Shown here: piece by piece, positions 53,698-63,295 of the stretch
Numbering within the stretch: the stretch's first letter is position 1
Layout of the letters: each line of letters opens with the position of its first letter
The notes under the pieces: generated by a model
The model's database searches: none
Told to the model about the DNA's origin: nothing
The model's input: the letters and a program-made list of their open reading frames with translations, nothing else
Program-made: the position numbers and the translations under genes
Source of the DNA: Leptolyngbya sp. PCC 7375
Lineage (GTDB): Bacteria > Cyanobacteriota > Cyanobacteriia > Phormidesmidales > Phormidesmidaceae
NCBI RefSeq assembly: GCF_000316115.1
Contig: NZ_JH993797.1
Coordinates: 7,909,961-7,973,960 of the forward strand
Reading direction: 5' to 3'
DNA: 64,000 nucleotides

Positions 53698-56397
53698 ATG
53701 ACAGTCAATGGTGTCGCCATTATCCCCACACAGGATGTTAAAAATCTATCTCGTCTCTCGAAATGTTTTCAAAAGCTACGGATTACTGGCAATAAAGGCG
53801 TTAAGCTATGCCTGAGTTCTTGCTTATCTTTAGCGAGTATATTGGCCATTTCAGCTGAAGCGATGGCGCAGCCTCTCCCTGGGAGAATCGCCACACCGGT
53901 TTCCGTCGATGAGATCGCTCAAATTCAGACTGGTCAAGCTCAGACTGCCCAGTCCCCTACCCCAGAAACAATCCCAACAGAGACAGGAGCTGCTGCGCTC
54001 CGTCTGCAACCCTTCTTCAATCTCAACTACAACGAAGGTGCTGGCTTCACCGGCTTTAGTAGCTTTGGTGGTTTTCTCCCGCTGTTTCAAACACCGGGGC
54101 AAAATGTCACCTTTATTGATGGTCGTGTGAGCGTAGATAACACCGGCGACTTTGGCGGTGGCTTGCAAGTTGGCTACCGAGCCCTGCTCAACGACAGCAC
54201 AATATGGGGGGCTTATGCTGGGCTAGATGCTCGCAGTACGGGCGATCACACCTTTACCCAGGTGGGCATTGGCACTGAGCTACTAGGAGAGAATTGGGAC
54301 TTAACCTTCAATGCCAACCTTCCAGATAATGCCCGGCAGGTCGTTGCCAGCGAGACCCAGGTCGTAAACCCTCAGTTTGTCGGTAATCAATTGGCATTTG
54401 ATGAGCAGCAAATTGACCAGATACAAGCTGCCGTGACCACCGTGTCACTCGACGGTGGCCTTGAGCTGTTTGACTTTGGTGAAAGGAGTAGCCTGTGGGG
54501 GCGAGGCGGTGTGTATTATTTGGGGGGAGAAGCCTCTCAAAATAGTTTAGGTATTCGGGCCTCACTAGACTACCGCGTTCAAAACAACTTGCGTGTTGGT
54601 CTAGGTGTTCAGAATGACGGCGTATTTGGCACGAATGCGGTCTTTTCAGTGAGTGCGTTGTTAGGAGCCCCAGCAAAACGTCCATCTGATACGGAAGAGA
54701 ATTCACAAGCGCGGCTGTGGGCCAGAGCAGGAGAACCCATTGCTCGTACCAACACTGTTTTGGTAGAGGAACGAACGGATGTTTCGATTCTCGAAGCCAG
54801 CATTGTTGCTATAAACCCAGATACGAACCAGGCTTTTGTTTTCCATCATGTCGACCCAACTACAGGGTTAGCTGCAGCGACGGGTACCTTTGAAGCGCCG
54901 CTCGATACCATTGCCAATGCCACTACTATTGCCACAGCCAACGCCGACAACATTATTTATGTGCAGGCGGGTGATGCAGGCGGTGCCTTTACTCTGCCAG
55001 ATGGGGTAGACGTGCGCTCAGTAGGGCCCACACAACTGTTAAATACTCAGTTTGGGGAAGTGATATTGCCAGGATCTGGCAGTGGCAACTTACCAATCGT
55101 CAGCGGCACTGCAACAATTGGCAACAATACATTGGTCTCGGGCCTAGCGATTGATCCGGCTGGGGCAGATGGCATTGTGGCTAATGGTGAGGGTATTGCG
55201 ATTGAAGATAATACAATTACCAATGCCAATGTCGGTATTAACCTGCCCGATATTAATGGCACGGTGACGATTGTTCGCAATCAAATCTCGAATACAACTG
55301 ACGATGGCATCTTCTTTGGTGCCATTAACGAAACAGATAATGCTACAGTTACCGTCGCCAATAACACCTTGACCACAATTGGTGCAGCGGGCATTGAATT
55401 TGGCCTCATTGAGGGAGACGCCACCGCCAATATCACGGTGGCAAACAATCAAATTACGGATGCTCAACTCGACAATATTTTCTTTGATGACATTGAGGCT
55501 AATGCTGTTGCCACGATTACTGTTTCAGACAATGTGATTGAGGCAGGAGATGTGGATCCGCTGGTCGCAGGGGGGGATGGCATTGAAGTTGATAATATTG
55601 AAAATAATGCCAATGCCACCATTACCGTCACCAACAACCAAATTAGCAATATAGCCTTTGAGGGTATTGAGTTTGGTGACATTGAAAATGATGCGATCGC
55701 AACGATTACCGTTGAAAACAATCAAATTAACAGTAATGAGACCGGGATTGAGTTTGACAATATTGAAAACCGTGCTAACGCTACCATTACTGTGACCGGC
55801 AATACGATTACTGTTGCTAATGAAGAAGGTATTCTCTTTGATGACATTGAAAACGATACCGTGTCAAATATCACCATCGCAGAGAACAACATTCTCAGCG
55901 CGGCAACAGAAGGCATAGAATTTGACGTTATCGAAGATAATGCCAATGCCACTATTAACATCCTCAACAATCAAGTCTCGAACGTAGGGGAAGAGGGCAT
56001 TGTCTTTAATGACATTCAAGAAAATGCCACGGCAGCTATTACAGTGACTGGTAATATTATTACCAATGCAGGTGATGACGGGATTGAACTCACCTTAATT
56101 GAAGACAATGCCAACGTCACTGCGACTGTGACCGACAATATGATTACCAATCCTGGTGCTAATGGCGTGCGAATTGAGCACACAGCCGATACAGATTTCT
56201 GCCTGGCACTCGATAACAACAGTGTTACCACTCCTGGCGGCAATGGCTTTGAACTCGTGAGCAATGGGGTAGGTCAGTTTCAAGTGATTGACCGGTCAAA
56301 TGTTACTGCAAGGAATGTTGGCACCTTTAACCCCGCTGATATTGACACCAATGCGGACTTTGTAGAGGGTACGGCGGGAGTTGCTCCTTGCCCCTGA
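53698..56397 (+). CDS. inverse-autotransporter-like surface protein with beta-helix repeats
   Basis: The ATG at 53698 has AGGA 7 bases upstream; an earlier in-frame GTG lacks one. A long N-region ends in a signal segment (LCLSSCLSLASILAISAEAMA). Residues about 90-330 resemble the inverse autotransporter beta-barrel (LRLQPFFNLNYNEGAGF, GGGLQVGYRALL, WGAYAGLDARS, LGIRASLDYRVQNNLRVGLG). The C-terminal 500 residues are a right-handed beta-helix of about ten 33-36-residue repeats of the form GIEFxxIExxAxATITVxxNxI. It should be an outer-membrane adhesin or shell protein with the passenger outside. The repeats differ in detail, so the array is not a recent tandem duplication. Long minus-strand frames opposite it are shadows. 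Confidence 0.88.
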   Translation: MTVNGVAIIPTQDVKNLSRLSKCFQKLRITGNKGVKLCLSSCLSLASILAISAEAMAQPLPGRIATPVSVDEIAQIQTGQAQTAQSPTPETIPTETGAAALRLQPFFNLNYNEGAGFTGFSSFGGFLPLFQTPGQNVTFIDGRVSVDNTGDFGGGLQVGYRALLNDSTIWGAYAGLDARSTGDHTFTQVGIGTELLGENWDLTFNANLPDNARQVVASETQVVNPQFVGNQLAFDEQQIDQIQAAVTTVSLDGGLELFDFGERSSLWGRGGVYYLGGEASQNSLGIRASLDYRVQNNLRVGLGVQNDGVFGTNAVFSVSALLGAPAKRPSDTEENSQARLWARAGEPIARTNTVLVEERTDVSILEASIVAINPDTNQAFVFHHVDPTTGLAAATGTFEAPLDTIANATTIATANADNIIYVQAGDAGGAFTLPDGVDVRSVGPTQLLNTQFGEVILPGSGSGNLPIVSGTATIGNNTLVSGLAIDPAGADGIVANGEGIAIEDNTITNANVGINLPDINGTVTIVRNQISNTTDDGIFFGAINETDNATVTVANNTLTTIGAAGIEFGLIEGDATANITVANNQITDAQLDNIFFDDIEANAVATITVSDNVIEAGDVDPLVAGGDGIEVDNIENNANATITVTNNQISNIAFEGIEFGDIENDAIATITVENNQINSNETGIEFDNIENRANATITVTGNTITVANEEGILFDDIENDTVSNITIAENNILSAATEGIEFDVIEDNANATINILNNQVSNVGEEGIVFNDIQENATAAITVTGNIITNAGDDGIELTLIEDNANVTATVTDNMITNPGANGVRIEHTADTDFCLALDNNSVTTPGGNGFELVSNGVGQFQVIDRSNVTARNVGTFNPADIDTNADFVEGTAGVAPCP

Positions 56398-56549
56398 TGA
56401 CTGCCTTCGTGAGGCCTAGTTACACAAGATAAACCACGTCTACATCCAGATCCACAGTTTTTCCTTAAGCTAAAAATCCGGGTTTCAAATTGGACGTGGT
56501 TTAGCCACAAATCAGCTTTTTCTACTCTTTTTGAATGTCGCCTTTCGCT

Positions 56550-56732
56550 CTATTTAATGGAAAATACAGCTTCTCGAAGTGCTTCAGTAGTATTTTTCTG
56601 TTGTATTTGCTTTAGATACTCAATAGCCTTTATTACAATCTGAGGATCGCCGTATCTTAATCCGAAGTGTTCGTATGTCTTGGTAAGAGCCTCTTCACGT
56701 GTGTAAATTGGTGTTCCGTCAATGTATTCCAT
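56550..56732 (-). CDS. small hypothetical protein, 60 aa
   Basis: The short acidic-basic helical protein (EYIDGTPIYTREEALTKTYEHFG, ALREAVFSIK) looks like a real cyanobacterial small protein but I recognise no family. It lies between the autotransporter and the PIN toxin gene, on the toxin strand, about 150 bases further along. It could be a third toxin-system member or unrelated. Confidence 0.45.
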   Translation of the reverse strand: MEYIDGTPIYTREEALTKTYEHFGLRYGDPQIVIKAIEYLKQIQQKNTTEALREAVFSIK

Positions 56733-56882
56733 AACTTCATACTTTATGCAAGATGGCTTTAGATTGCCATGATTTTGTCTGTCTAACGTCGAAGTTGTAC
56801 GGCGGCAAGCGAATGCTAAGTTTCATCGATCCCTCTTAACTCGTCCGTCTCAGGGCCTATGTTAGACGGCGGCATCATCGGC

Positions 56883-57299
56883 TTACTCTAATGGCATTGC
56901 TAAAAACTCGTCTGGTAACAATGCGGGAATGGCAGAGGCAGTAAAATCGGATTTATTTCGAGTTACGATAACTTCTACTCCTGCGGCGTTTGCAGCCTCA
57001 CTCGTTACCGCATCTTCAAAGTCTGTCATAGAACTTTCCAATGCAGCTTTAATGACTCCATCTGTCACACTCGCTACTTCAAGATGCTGCAATAGCTTTG
57101 ATAGAAGCTCACGAGCTTTTTCACCACCAACTTGACGACGCAGGATATAGAAAATGTTCGTCACTGCATGCCCTGAAACATAGCCTTTTACTTGCGGTTT
57201 GACTACTGTATTTAACGATTGGGCAGAAGCCAATACAAATGGTTGTCGTTGAGCCAAGACATCGAGCAAAACATCACTGTCAAATAATACATGTCTCAA
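56883..57299 (-). CDS. PIN-domain toxin of a type II toxin-antitoxin pair
   Basis: The 138-residue protein matches the PIN fold: HVLFDSDVLLDVLAQ with Asp7, the Glu region in GEKARELLSKLLQ, DFEDAVTSEAA and VTRNKSDF near the end supply the acidic metal site. PIN toxins cut RNA with Mg2+. Its start overlaps the antitoxin stop by 4 bases (57296-57299), the usual translational coupling. The toxin follows the antitoxin, as expected. Confidence 0.88.
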   Translation of the reverse strand: MRHVLFDSDVLLDVLAQRQPFVLASAQSLNTVVKPQVKGYVSGHAVTNIFYILRRQVGGEKARELLSKLLQHLEVASVTDGVIKAALESSMTDFEDAVTSEAANAAGVEVIVTRNKSDFTASAIPALLPDEFLAMPLE

Positions 57300-57541
57300 C
57301 TGTACTTCTCCTCCAAATAGTCTACGTAGGACTCTGTGGAGTTTTGTGATTCCGACTTAATGACCCCCACTAAGCTTTGAGTCCAAGGATCAAGACCAAC
57401 CAAAGAACTTGTGTCGGCAAGTGGAAGACTAAATGCCAGCGTTTCTTGTTGAATCGAACGCAACAAAGACTGAACTAACCGCCAACGCTCGCCAATGGAC
57501 AGCTGCAATGCCTGATTGTGTATGTCTTGTAACGTCATCAT
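57296..57541 (-). CDS. antitoxin partner of the PIN toxin
   Basis: The 81-residue protein begins MMTLQDIHNQALQLSIGERW and ends ESYVDYLEEKYS, a pattern seen in cyanobacterial PIN antitoxins. A short N-terminal helical DNA-binding segment and an acidic C-terminus that would wrap the toxin are likely. It is the first gene of the pair, with a 4-base overlap to the toxin, and is expected to repress the shared promoter. Confidence 0.8.
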   Translation of the reverse strand: MMTLQDIHNQALQLSIGERWRLVQSLLRSIQQETLAFSLPLADTSSLVGLDPWTQSLVGVIKSESQNSTESYVDYLEEKYS

Positions 57542-57993
57542 CCTTTATTGAGCTACGCTTTGTTTATGCTTATTGTAATGAAGAAATGCTCAATTTGACC
57601 TGAGCGAGGCCAGATCAAATCAATTACACTTGGCTCAATCTATGTTCTAAGCAGGTCTAGCTCGTAAAATGCCTGAAAGCATTGTCAAAAAAGCTTTTAG
57701 TTTTGGAAGCCTGGTTCAGTGAAAACCTATACTCCATAAGATTTATGGCTATTAGCGACACACGAACTCCCTGAATCAGCTATTGAGCCTTTATTTTAAG
57801 CCTTGTAGTACTTGCTACTAAAGCCTACAGATAGTGGTGCACCATCATACTGACAAGATACACCGATCTTTAACTTTCTCTTGTGATCATAATAGGTGTG
57901 GAAATGTGTCTGTTTGCGGGCTAGTTCCAACTCGGCTGGGTTAATACTAAGTACTCCTAAGATTGCTTCAGAATCAAACGGTCTACTCAGACT
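57542..57993. other. intergenic region, no gene seen
   Basis: It contains the toxin-antitoxin promoter at its left end. No repeats or coding frames are convincing. Confidence 0.5.
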
Positions 57994-58749
57994 CTAAGGC
58001 GCAGTCTTTTTTAGTTCAATGTCTACATAATTAATAAAATTACCTTCTGCCTCTAACAGCATATGGGCTTGCTCAGAGTCAACGATAATGTTGCCTACTT
58101 TATTGGGGTTGCCGCTGACTGCCCTTGCTGCATCCGAGATAGACATCCCCATATACTGAAAAGGGCGATGGAAAGGTGTACGAAGCACATGTAATCCATA
58201 ATCAATAGCTGCTCTATCTATAGCATTCCCAAGTGTCAATGTTCCAAGATAATCACCATTTTTAGGAGTAACAGAGGCATGTGAATTAACTATTGAAACA
58301 ATTTGACTGGGTAAGATATCCATAGCTTGCCCAAACCGATTTTGGAGAGGAACTGGGATTGAGACTGTTTTTTGTTCTTGCCAGTTTTTATCAAGTGAAC
58401 CAAGAAAATCTTGCGGGAACGACCAATAAAAATAATCGTTTTGACGATCAACGACAATCAAGAATGTAGGATTTAGTTGAAGCAACCAATAATTGAGGGT
58501 TGCAACTTTAATAGGAACTTGAATTGAATCACTTTCTACTTTGGCTTCTTCTTTTCCTTTGCATTGAATATTAAATAATTTTCCAGTTGGGTGCTCATCC
58601 TGCATGATTTCACAAATAAAGTCGATGCCTAGATCTCTCTCTTGAGGGACAGGAATAACATTACAAAATTTAGTAAGAACGGAGCTGAGTAGATCGGCAG
58701 CACTTATACCAATCTTTTGAGATTTAGTACGTTTAGGTAACTTGGTCAT
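57994..58749 (-). CDS. DUF4365 (PD-(D/E)XK-like) protein
   Basis: The ATG at 58749 is preferred over an upstream codon at 58773. The N-terminal 150 residues match DUF4365: TKSQKIGISAADLLSSVLTKF, ERDLGIDFICEI and LFNIQCKGKE, giving the D...(Q)xK nuclease-like motif. NPTFLIVVDRQNDYFYW follows. The C-terminal 90 residues are unassigned. DUF4365 proteins occur beside nucleic-acid-targeting immunity systems and mobile elements; a defence role here is inference. It lies between the PIN pair and the broken integrase. Confidence 0.82.
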   Translation of the reverse strand: MTKLPKRTKSQKIGISAADLLSSVLTKFCNVIPVPQERDLGIDFICEIMQDEHPTGKLFNIQCKGKEEAKVESDSIQVPIKVATLNYWLLQLNPTFLIVVDRQNDYFYWSFPQDFLGSLDKNWQEQKTVSIPVPLQNRFGQAMDILPSQIVSIVNSHASVTPKNGDYLGTLTLGNAIDRAAIDYGLHVLRTPFHRPFQYMGMSISDAARAVSGNPNKVGNIIVDSEQAHMLLEAEGNFINYVDIELKKTAP

Positions 58750-58800
58750 TACGGTGCTAGAAATTTCCCACAATCTTAACTCAGCTTCAATTTAGGGGGG

Positions 58801-59272
58801 CAACAGGGTAAGGGACGTCAGCGCTGGTTTAGCTGTCGAACTATTACAGCAACAGTTGTAAAAAGCTAAACGTTTACATGACCAAGACTTAGCAATGGGG
58901 TACGGAACGGTTGAAATGCCCTATGCCCTAGAACGTAAATATCCCAATGCCCATAGCGAATGGAAATGGCAATTTGTGTTTCCCTCCTGGAAACGTTCTG
59001 TCGATCCTCGAACCAAGATTATAAGAAGACATCATGTTTATGAGCGATCTATACAACGGGCGGTGAAACAGGCGATTCAGCGTGCTGGTGTTACAAAATA
59101 TGGTGGCTGTCATACCTTTCGCCATAGCTTTGCTACCCATCTTTTAGAAGATGGCTATGATATCCGCACCGTACAAGAACTATTAGGTCATAAGGATGTG
59201 AAAACAACTATGATTTATACCCACGTGCTTAATCGCGGTGGTCGTGGAGTCAAAAGCCCATTAGATACCTAA
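58801..59272 (+). pseudogene. integron-type tyrosine recombinase (IntI-like), broken
   Basis: The 3' 125 codons match the C-terminal half of integron integrases: YGTVEMPYALERKYPNAHSEW, HHVYERSIQRAVKQAIQRAG, CHTFRHSFATHLLEDGYDIR with the HxxR catalytic box, LGHKDVKTTMIYTHV with the Tyr nucleophile, and NRGGRGVKSPLD. The upstream part is damaged: a TAA interrupts LLQQQL-KAKRLHDQDLA and the GKGRQ segment is in another frame. The N-terminal domain is absent. No attC sites are visible. It is a dead remnant. Confidence 0.85.
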
Positions 59273-59288
59273 TCTAAACAAGCAATGT

Positions 59289-60137
59289 TCAGGAGCCACC
59301 ATGAGATATCTTACACCGCTGCAGATGCCTGCTGACCTTGTTACCATCAGAAAGAGTGTCCCACTCTACTCTGCCATTTACCATATCAATGTCCACCTTG
59401 CTGCTAAGAATCTCGATACTCTTGAGCAACCAGTAAAGAGAAAATGCCCATATACCTGCCCACTCAATCCAGAGAACAAGGCGATCACCGATAATACTCG
59501 TGCCAGTGGCCAGCCTCAGCAACAGCACTAGGCCAATGGAAATCGGCATCAGAAATCTGGCAATACTGAAGACAGCTGTCCAAAAAGCTCTCTTTTTTTC
59601 ATCTTCAATAATTTTGACTGTGTCCATCGCCGTGTAGATGTTGACCACCATGATCGCAATAAAAAATGCGATCGCAGCAATCACATGAATCGACATCGGC
59701 AGTCCTAACAGTTCACTAGGCACATAATCCACAAAACCAGGCCTAGCCTGACACGTTGCTAACACCTGCGGCTCAGGCCAATCCGTTGGGAAAAACGCCA
59801 CACCTGCAAGACAAACACCCGCAATGTTGAGCAGCCAGTTCTCCAGCTTACCAAAACCACTGTAAATCACACAGCAAGCTGCGATCGCAGCCAAAATACC
59901 AACAAATAAATCGCGGTAAACACCCTCTAAAGCCGTACAGCTTGACCCAGCATGGTAGTAAGCACTCAGAGAATTCTGAACCGGCAGCGGTGCCGCAAGC
60001 CACCACCAGCTTCTAAGCCCACCAATCACAAGCAGCAGAGGCAAAATCAAACCAAAGCCACTCATACACCAGCGCAGTACGGAATAGCTACGTAAGATAT
60101 GAGTGTCTAAATGCTCAGGAGAATCAGTAAATCGCAT
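59289..60137 (-). CDS. multi-pass membrane protein of unknown function
   Basis: The 282-residue protein has about seven hydrophobic segments, with YYHAGSSCTALEGVYRDLFVGILAAI, then a conserved loop GVAFFPTDWPEP, and HVIAAIAFFIAIMVVNIYTAMD. This pattern of short loops, including the FPT and YYH elements, resembles DUF998-like or related integral membrane proteins. No transport or enzyme motif is visible. It is convergent with the integrase remnant and not clearly in an operon. Confidence 0.78.
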   Translation of the reverse strand: MRFTDSPEHLDTHILRSYSVLRWCMSGFGLILPLLLVIGGLRSWWWLAAPLPVQNSLSAYYHAGSSCTALEGVYRDLFVGILAAIAACCVIYSGFGKLENWLLNIAGVCLAGVAFFPTDWPEPQVLATCQARPGFVDYVPSELLGLPMSIHVIAAIAFFIAIMVVNIYTAMDTVKIIEDEKKRAFWTAVFSIARFLMPISIGLVLLLRLATGTSIIGDRLVLWIEWAGIWAFSLYWLLKSIEILSSKVDIDMVNGRVEWDTLSDGNKVSRHLQRCKISHGGS

Positions 60138-60318
60138 AATTCACGAGTTAATGCCAAGTAAAGTATGGAATACCCCAGCAAGACTCACATAGTACCCGCA
60201 GGGGTACTTTTCTTTTCTTACCTCTTTACCCTATAAATTTTTACCACCTCCCCATCTCGGCATCTTCATTGCCGTACTAAGGAGAAATGTCTTACGGGAG
60301 AAAGTTCGAAATAAATAT

Positions 60319-60667
60319 AATCGACCCCGCCGTAACTCCTTAACGTAATGCGATTAGGAACAACCCAGTACGTTGGGTCGTAGGGCGTCGTCACGGCCCT
60401 ACCCATGGGAAACCCCAGTATGCCTAGATGAGATAACTGAACTATTTCCGGAAAGGGGAACTCGGAGGGACCCCAAGCAACCGGTTTTGCTTTTAACCAA
60501 CAACTCAGGTTCATAAAGTGAAAATTGATCAATAGCGATAAGGGTTGCTCAGGGCTTTCCTCCCTGAAACCCTCCCTTTCGTGGGGGCCTAACTCCCCCA
60601 CCCCCCCGACAGGGTGATCGTTCATAGCAATGATGCAGGTGTGGTGAAAGTTACGGCGGGGTCGATT
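60319..60667. repeat. 349-bp element with perfect 19-bp terminal inverted repeats
   Basis: AATCGACCCCGCCGTAACT (60319-60337) and its exact reverse complement (60649-60667) end a 349-bp stretch. Its interior has no convincing gene; a 138-codon minus-strand frame covers it but looks spurious. The size and ends fit a MITE-like element or a structured RNA. No target duplication could be fixed. Confidence 0.7.
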
Positions 60668-60731
60668 GTTAAGGCTCACCATCTTTCTTTGAAGACTCTT
60701 TAGGCTTGGTTAAAGCCATTAACTTAAACAT

Positions 60732-60771
60732 AAAAAAGCGGCAGAGCCTTCAAAGAGCCCTGCCGCTTTTT
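60732..60771 (-). terminator. terminator of the transketolase-family gene
   Basis: AAAAAGCGGCAG and CTGCCGCTTTTT form a strong stem with a 15-base loop, followed on the minus strand by T-rich sequence. It lies about 35 bases after the stop codon at 60805. Confidence 0.9.
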
Positions 60772-60804
60772 ATCAAGAGAAAATCAAAAGATTATTTGCT
60801 GCAA

Positions 60805-62706
60805 CTAACCCAGCATCTCTTTCACCTTGGCAACAACGCCGGTAGAGTCAATGCCCTGGTGAGGGAACTGTTCCCAAAGACCACCGCCACCTTCAATGTG
60901 GGTGCCAATGTAGCCATACTTAGGCGTCAAACCGCGCTCCAGCAACCAGGAACCCATGCGGCTACCTAGACCAGTACGACGGTTGAAGGACTCAACCACA
61001 AGTACCATAGGAGTGCCACCAATCTTAGCAAGAGTCTCTTCGTCAACAACGTTGAGAGTACCCTTGTTGATTAGACCCACATCAATACCTTCTGCCTTCA
61101 GTTTCTCTACCGCATCTAGAGCACGGTAAAGAGCAGCACCAAAGGCAACAACGTAGCCTGCAGTACCCTCACGAACAATGTCATCCTTACCCGATGTGAA
61201 CGTGTAGTCTCCTGCAAACATCTCGTTACCGTCAGCATCCAAAATCATGGGTACCTTAGAACGAGTAGAGAAGATAAAGCGCAGACCGGGAGCGTTAAAG
61301 ATCGACTTCACGCAGGCACGCATTTGATTAGCGTCAGCAGGGAAGTAAATGTTAGTGGGGTGACTGTCATCCAAACCATTGTCGGCGAACAGGTTGTTCA
61401 TACCGAAGTGGCAGGTGTTGTCAGCCATGTCATCGATACCCGCGTGGGAGAAATGACACAACAGGTTGGAATAGTTTAAACGAGCCATGGTGATCTCAGA
61501 AATACACATTTCTAAGAACGCACTAAAGGTGGCAAAGATACCTTGCTTACCTTTCTCCATACCAAAGCCAGCCGCCGCAGATAGGTTACCCCGCTCCTGA
61601 ATACCACCACTGATAAAGACTTCAGGATGAGCTTCACGGATGGTGTTCAGACCACAGGAACCTTCCAGGTCGCTGTCCACAACGAGAACACTATTTTTGC
61701 GCTCTTCTTCACCCATGGCACCGAGCATTTCTACCACAGCAGCACCAAAGACCTTACGGTTGGCATCCATTTTATCGGTGGAACCCGTATAGGTGTTGGG
61801 GTTACTGGGCTTCTCAGTATTCTTGAGAATGTCAGCTGCGGTCTGGTGACCACGAGCTTCTAGATACTTGATAGCCGCAGGAACGGAGATTACGTCATGA
61901 CCGTGGTTAGACCCCTCCAGGCCTTCAATGCCAGGGCACATAGGACGCTTGAGGATAACAGCGATAGGTCCGGGAGTATTGATGGCCTCGCAGATGTTAG
62001 CGTATAGCGCATCGATATCTTCACCGTTGCACTCTAGAACCTTCAGACCGTGGCCTTCTAGTGTCTTCTTAACGCTGTAACCAGGCAAATACTTAGAAGG
62101 GTTACCCGCAATGGTGACGTCATTGTCATCAATGAGCAACTTCACATTGATGTGCTGAGCTACCGATAGACGAGCCGCTTCAGCGTCGTTACCTTCCTGC
62201 TGGGAACCGTCGGAACCAAGACAGAAAACAGTTTTGCCAGGGTTAGCTAGGGCAACACCATTAACGTAGGGCCACATATGACCCAGACGACCAGAGCTGA
62301 ATTTTACACCGGGGGTAAGACCCAGCTCAGGGTGTCCGGGGAGGTGAGAACCGGCAGCACGATAGTTCATGAGCTGCTCAGCAGGCAGGTCGCCATTCAG
62401 GGCAGACATTAGATACTGGGTACCCACACGGTGTCCGGCTTCATCAAAGAAGGTGGGGACATAGCTGTCAGGCGCACCACGGAAAAGAGCATCCATGAGC
62501 ATGACTTCGGGGACGGTATCGTAGGGGCCACCAGTATGACCGCCCACACCCCGCGCAGCACCGGTTGCTGTAAAGAAGACAATGGCATCGCGGCAAAGTT
62601 GAATATTTGCTTTGATAGCCTCACGCTGCTCATCAGTCAGCGTCGGTGTAGACGGATCAAGACTAATACGCTGGTAAGCGCCCAAGTCGATTGGAAATGC
62701 AGCCAT
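60805..62706 (-). CDS. transketolase-family TPP-dependent enzyme
   Basis: GGGAG precedes the ATG at 62706. The 633-residue protein has the transketolase layout: a TPP-binding domain (GHMWPYVNGVALA, FCLGSDGSQQEGNDAEAARL, LLIDDNDVTI), a central pyrimidine domain (VLVVDSDLEGSC, IQERGNLSAAAGFG, FSHAGIDD) and a C-terminal domain (VGLINKGTLNVVDEE, VESFNRRTGLGSRMGSWLLERG). It differs from plant-type transketolase in many loops and resembles a second, divergent cyanobacterial form. The exact sugar-phosphate substrate is uncertain. It is highly expressed-looking: strong ribosome-binding site and strong terminator. Confidence 0.87.
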   Translation of the reverse strand: MAAFPIDLGAYQRISLDPSTPTLTDEQREAIKANIQLCRDAIVFFTATGAARGVGGHTGGPYDTVPEVMLMDALFRGAPDSYVPTFFDEAGHRVGTQYLMSALNGDLPAEQLMNYRAAGSHLPGHPELGLTPGVKFSSGRLGHMWPYVNGVALANPGKTVFCLGSDGSQQEGNDAEAARLSVAQHINVKLLIDDNDVTIAGNPSKYLPGYSVKKTLEGHGLKVLECNGEDIDALYANICEAINTPGPIAVILKRPMCPGIEGLEGSNHGHDVISVPAAIKYLEARGHQTAADILKNTEKPSNPNTYTGSTDKMDANRKVFGAAVVEMLGAMGEEERKNSVLVVDSDLEGSCGLNTIREAHPEVFISGGIQERGNLSAAAGFGMEKGKQGIFATFSAFLEMCISEITMARLNYSNLLCHFSHAGIDDMADNTCHFGMNNLFADNGLDDSHPTNIYFPADANQMRACVKSIFNAPGLRFIFSTRSKVPMILDADGNEMFAGDYTFTSGKDDIVREGTAGYVVAFGAALYRALDAVEKLKAEGIDVGLINKGTLNVVDEETLAKIGGTPMVLVVESFNRRTGLGSRMGSWLLERGLTPKYGYIGTHIEGGGGLWEQFPHQGIDSTGVVAKVKEMLG

Positions 62707-62806
62707 GTCATATCTCCCTTGTGACGTTTGTTGTCAAGGGGTATTCTCGCATTCCATGGAACCGGATGCATGGAAATTAGACAGGTTTGTATTGAGGAAT
62801 ACTGAT

Positions 62807-63295
62807 TTAACTCGCACTCCATTCTTCAGAACAGCTATAGATGTATTGCAGATCAAGATATTGAGCGATGAGTTCAAACATTGTATAGGGCCGAATGGGT
62901 TTGGTAATAATGTCATCAAACCCGCCGACATTCACTTGATGGGCACAGGCCAATGCTGGTTGTGCAGTCAGGGCAATGATTTTTGTAAGGTTTTGCCGCT
63001 GCTCCATGGTTTCGGCGGTGCGAATCAGACGTGTGGCCTCGCGACCATCCATCCCAGGCATCAGCAAGTCCATAAATATGAGCTGGGGTTGCCACTGTTC
63101 CCAACGAGTGAAGGCATCGGCCCCATTAACGGCCTGGCTGACAGCAAAACCACTGCGTTGCAATAAACGCATCAACAAGGTGCGATTTACGGGATGGTCA
63201 TCCACCACTAGCACACGGCAAGGAGGCTGATCTGGACGAAGACGCGGTAGCAGACAAGGTAATCGTTTGAGGGTGGGCTTTGTTAGAAGTGCCAT
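62807..63295 (-). CDS. CheY-like receiver protein
   Basis: The ATG at 63295 gives a product of about 162 residues. A receiver domain occupies about 27-150: CRVLVVDDHPVNRTLLMRLL with the acidic pair, the phospho-Asp in LIFMDLLMPGMDG, ALTAQ and the conserved Lys in DDIITKPIRP. There is no output domain. The pattern resembles receiver domains of hybrid histidine kinases, so this may be a stand-alone receiver or a detached hybrid end. It is 100 bases downstream-separated from the transketolase-family gene on the same strand. Confidence 0.87.
   Translation of the reverse strand: MALLTKPTLKRLPCLLPRLRPDQPPCRVLVVDDHPVNRTLLMRLLQRSGFAVSQAVNGADAFTRWEQWQPQLIFMDLLMPGMDGREATRLIRTAETMEQRQNLTKIIALTAQPALACAHQVNVGGFDDIITKPIRPYTMFELIAQYLDLQYIYSCSEEWSAS

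Noticed and set aside
55047..56264. Several minus-strand frames opposite the beta-helix repeats
   Set aside because: They follow the repeat period of the plus-strand gene and are shadows of its codon pattern.
60266..60682. 138-codon minus-strand frame inside and around the 349-bp inverted-ended element
   Set aside because: It spans both inverted ends, has no recognisable domain and unusual composition. It is more likely an open frame by chance in a repeat element.
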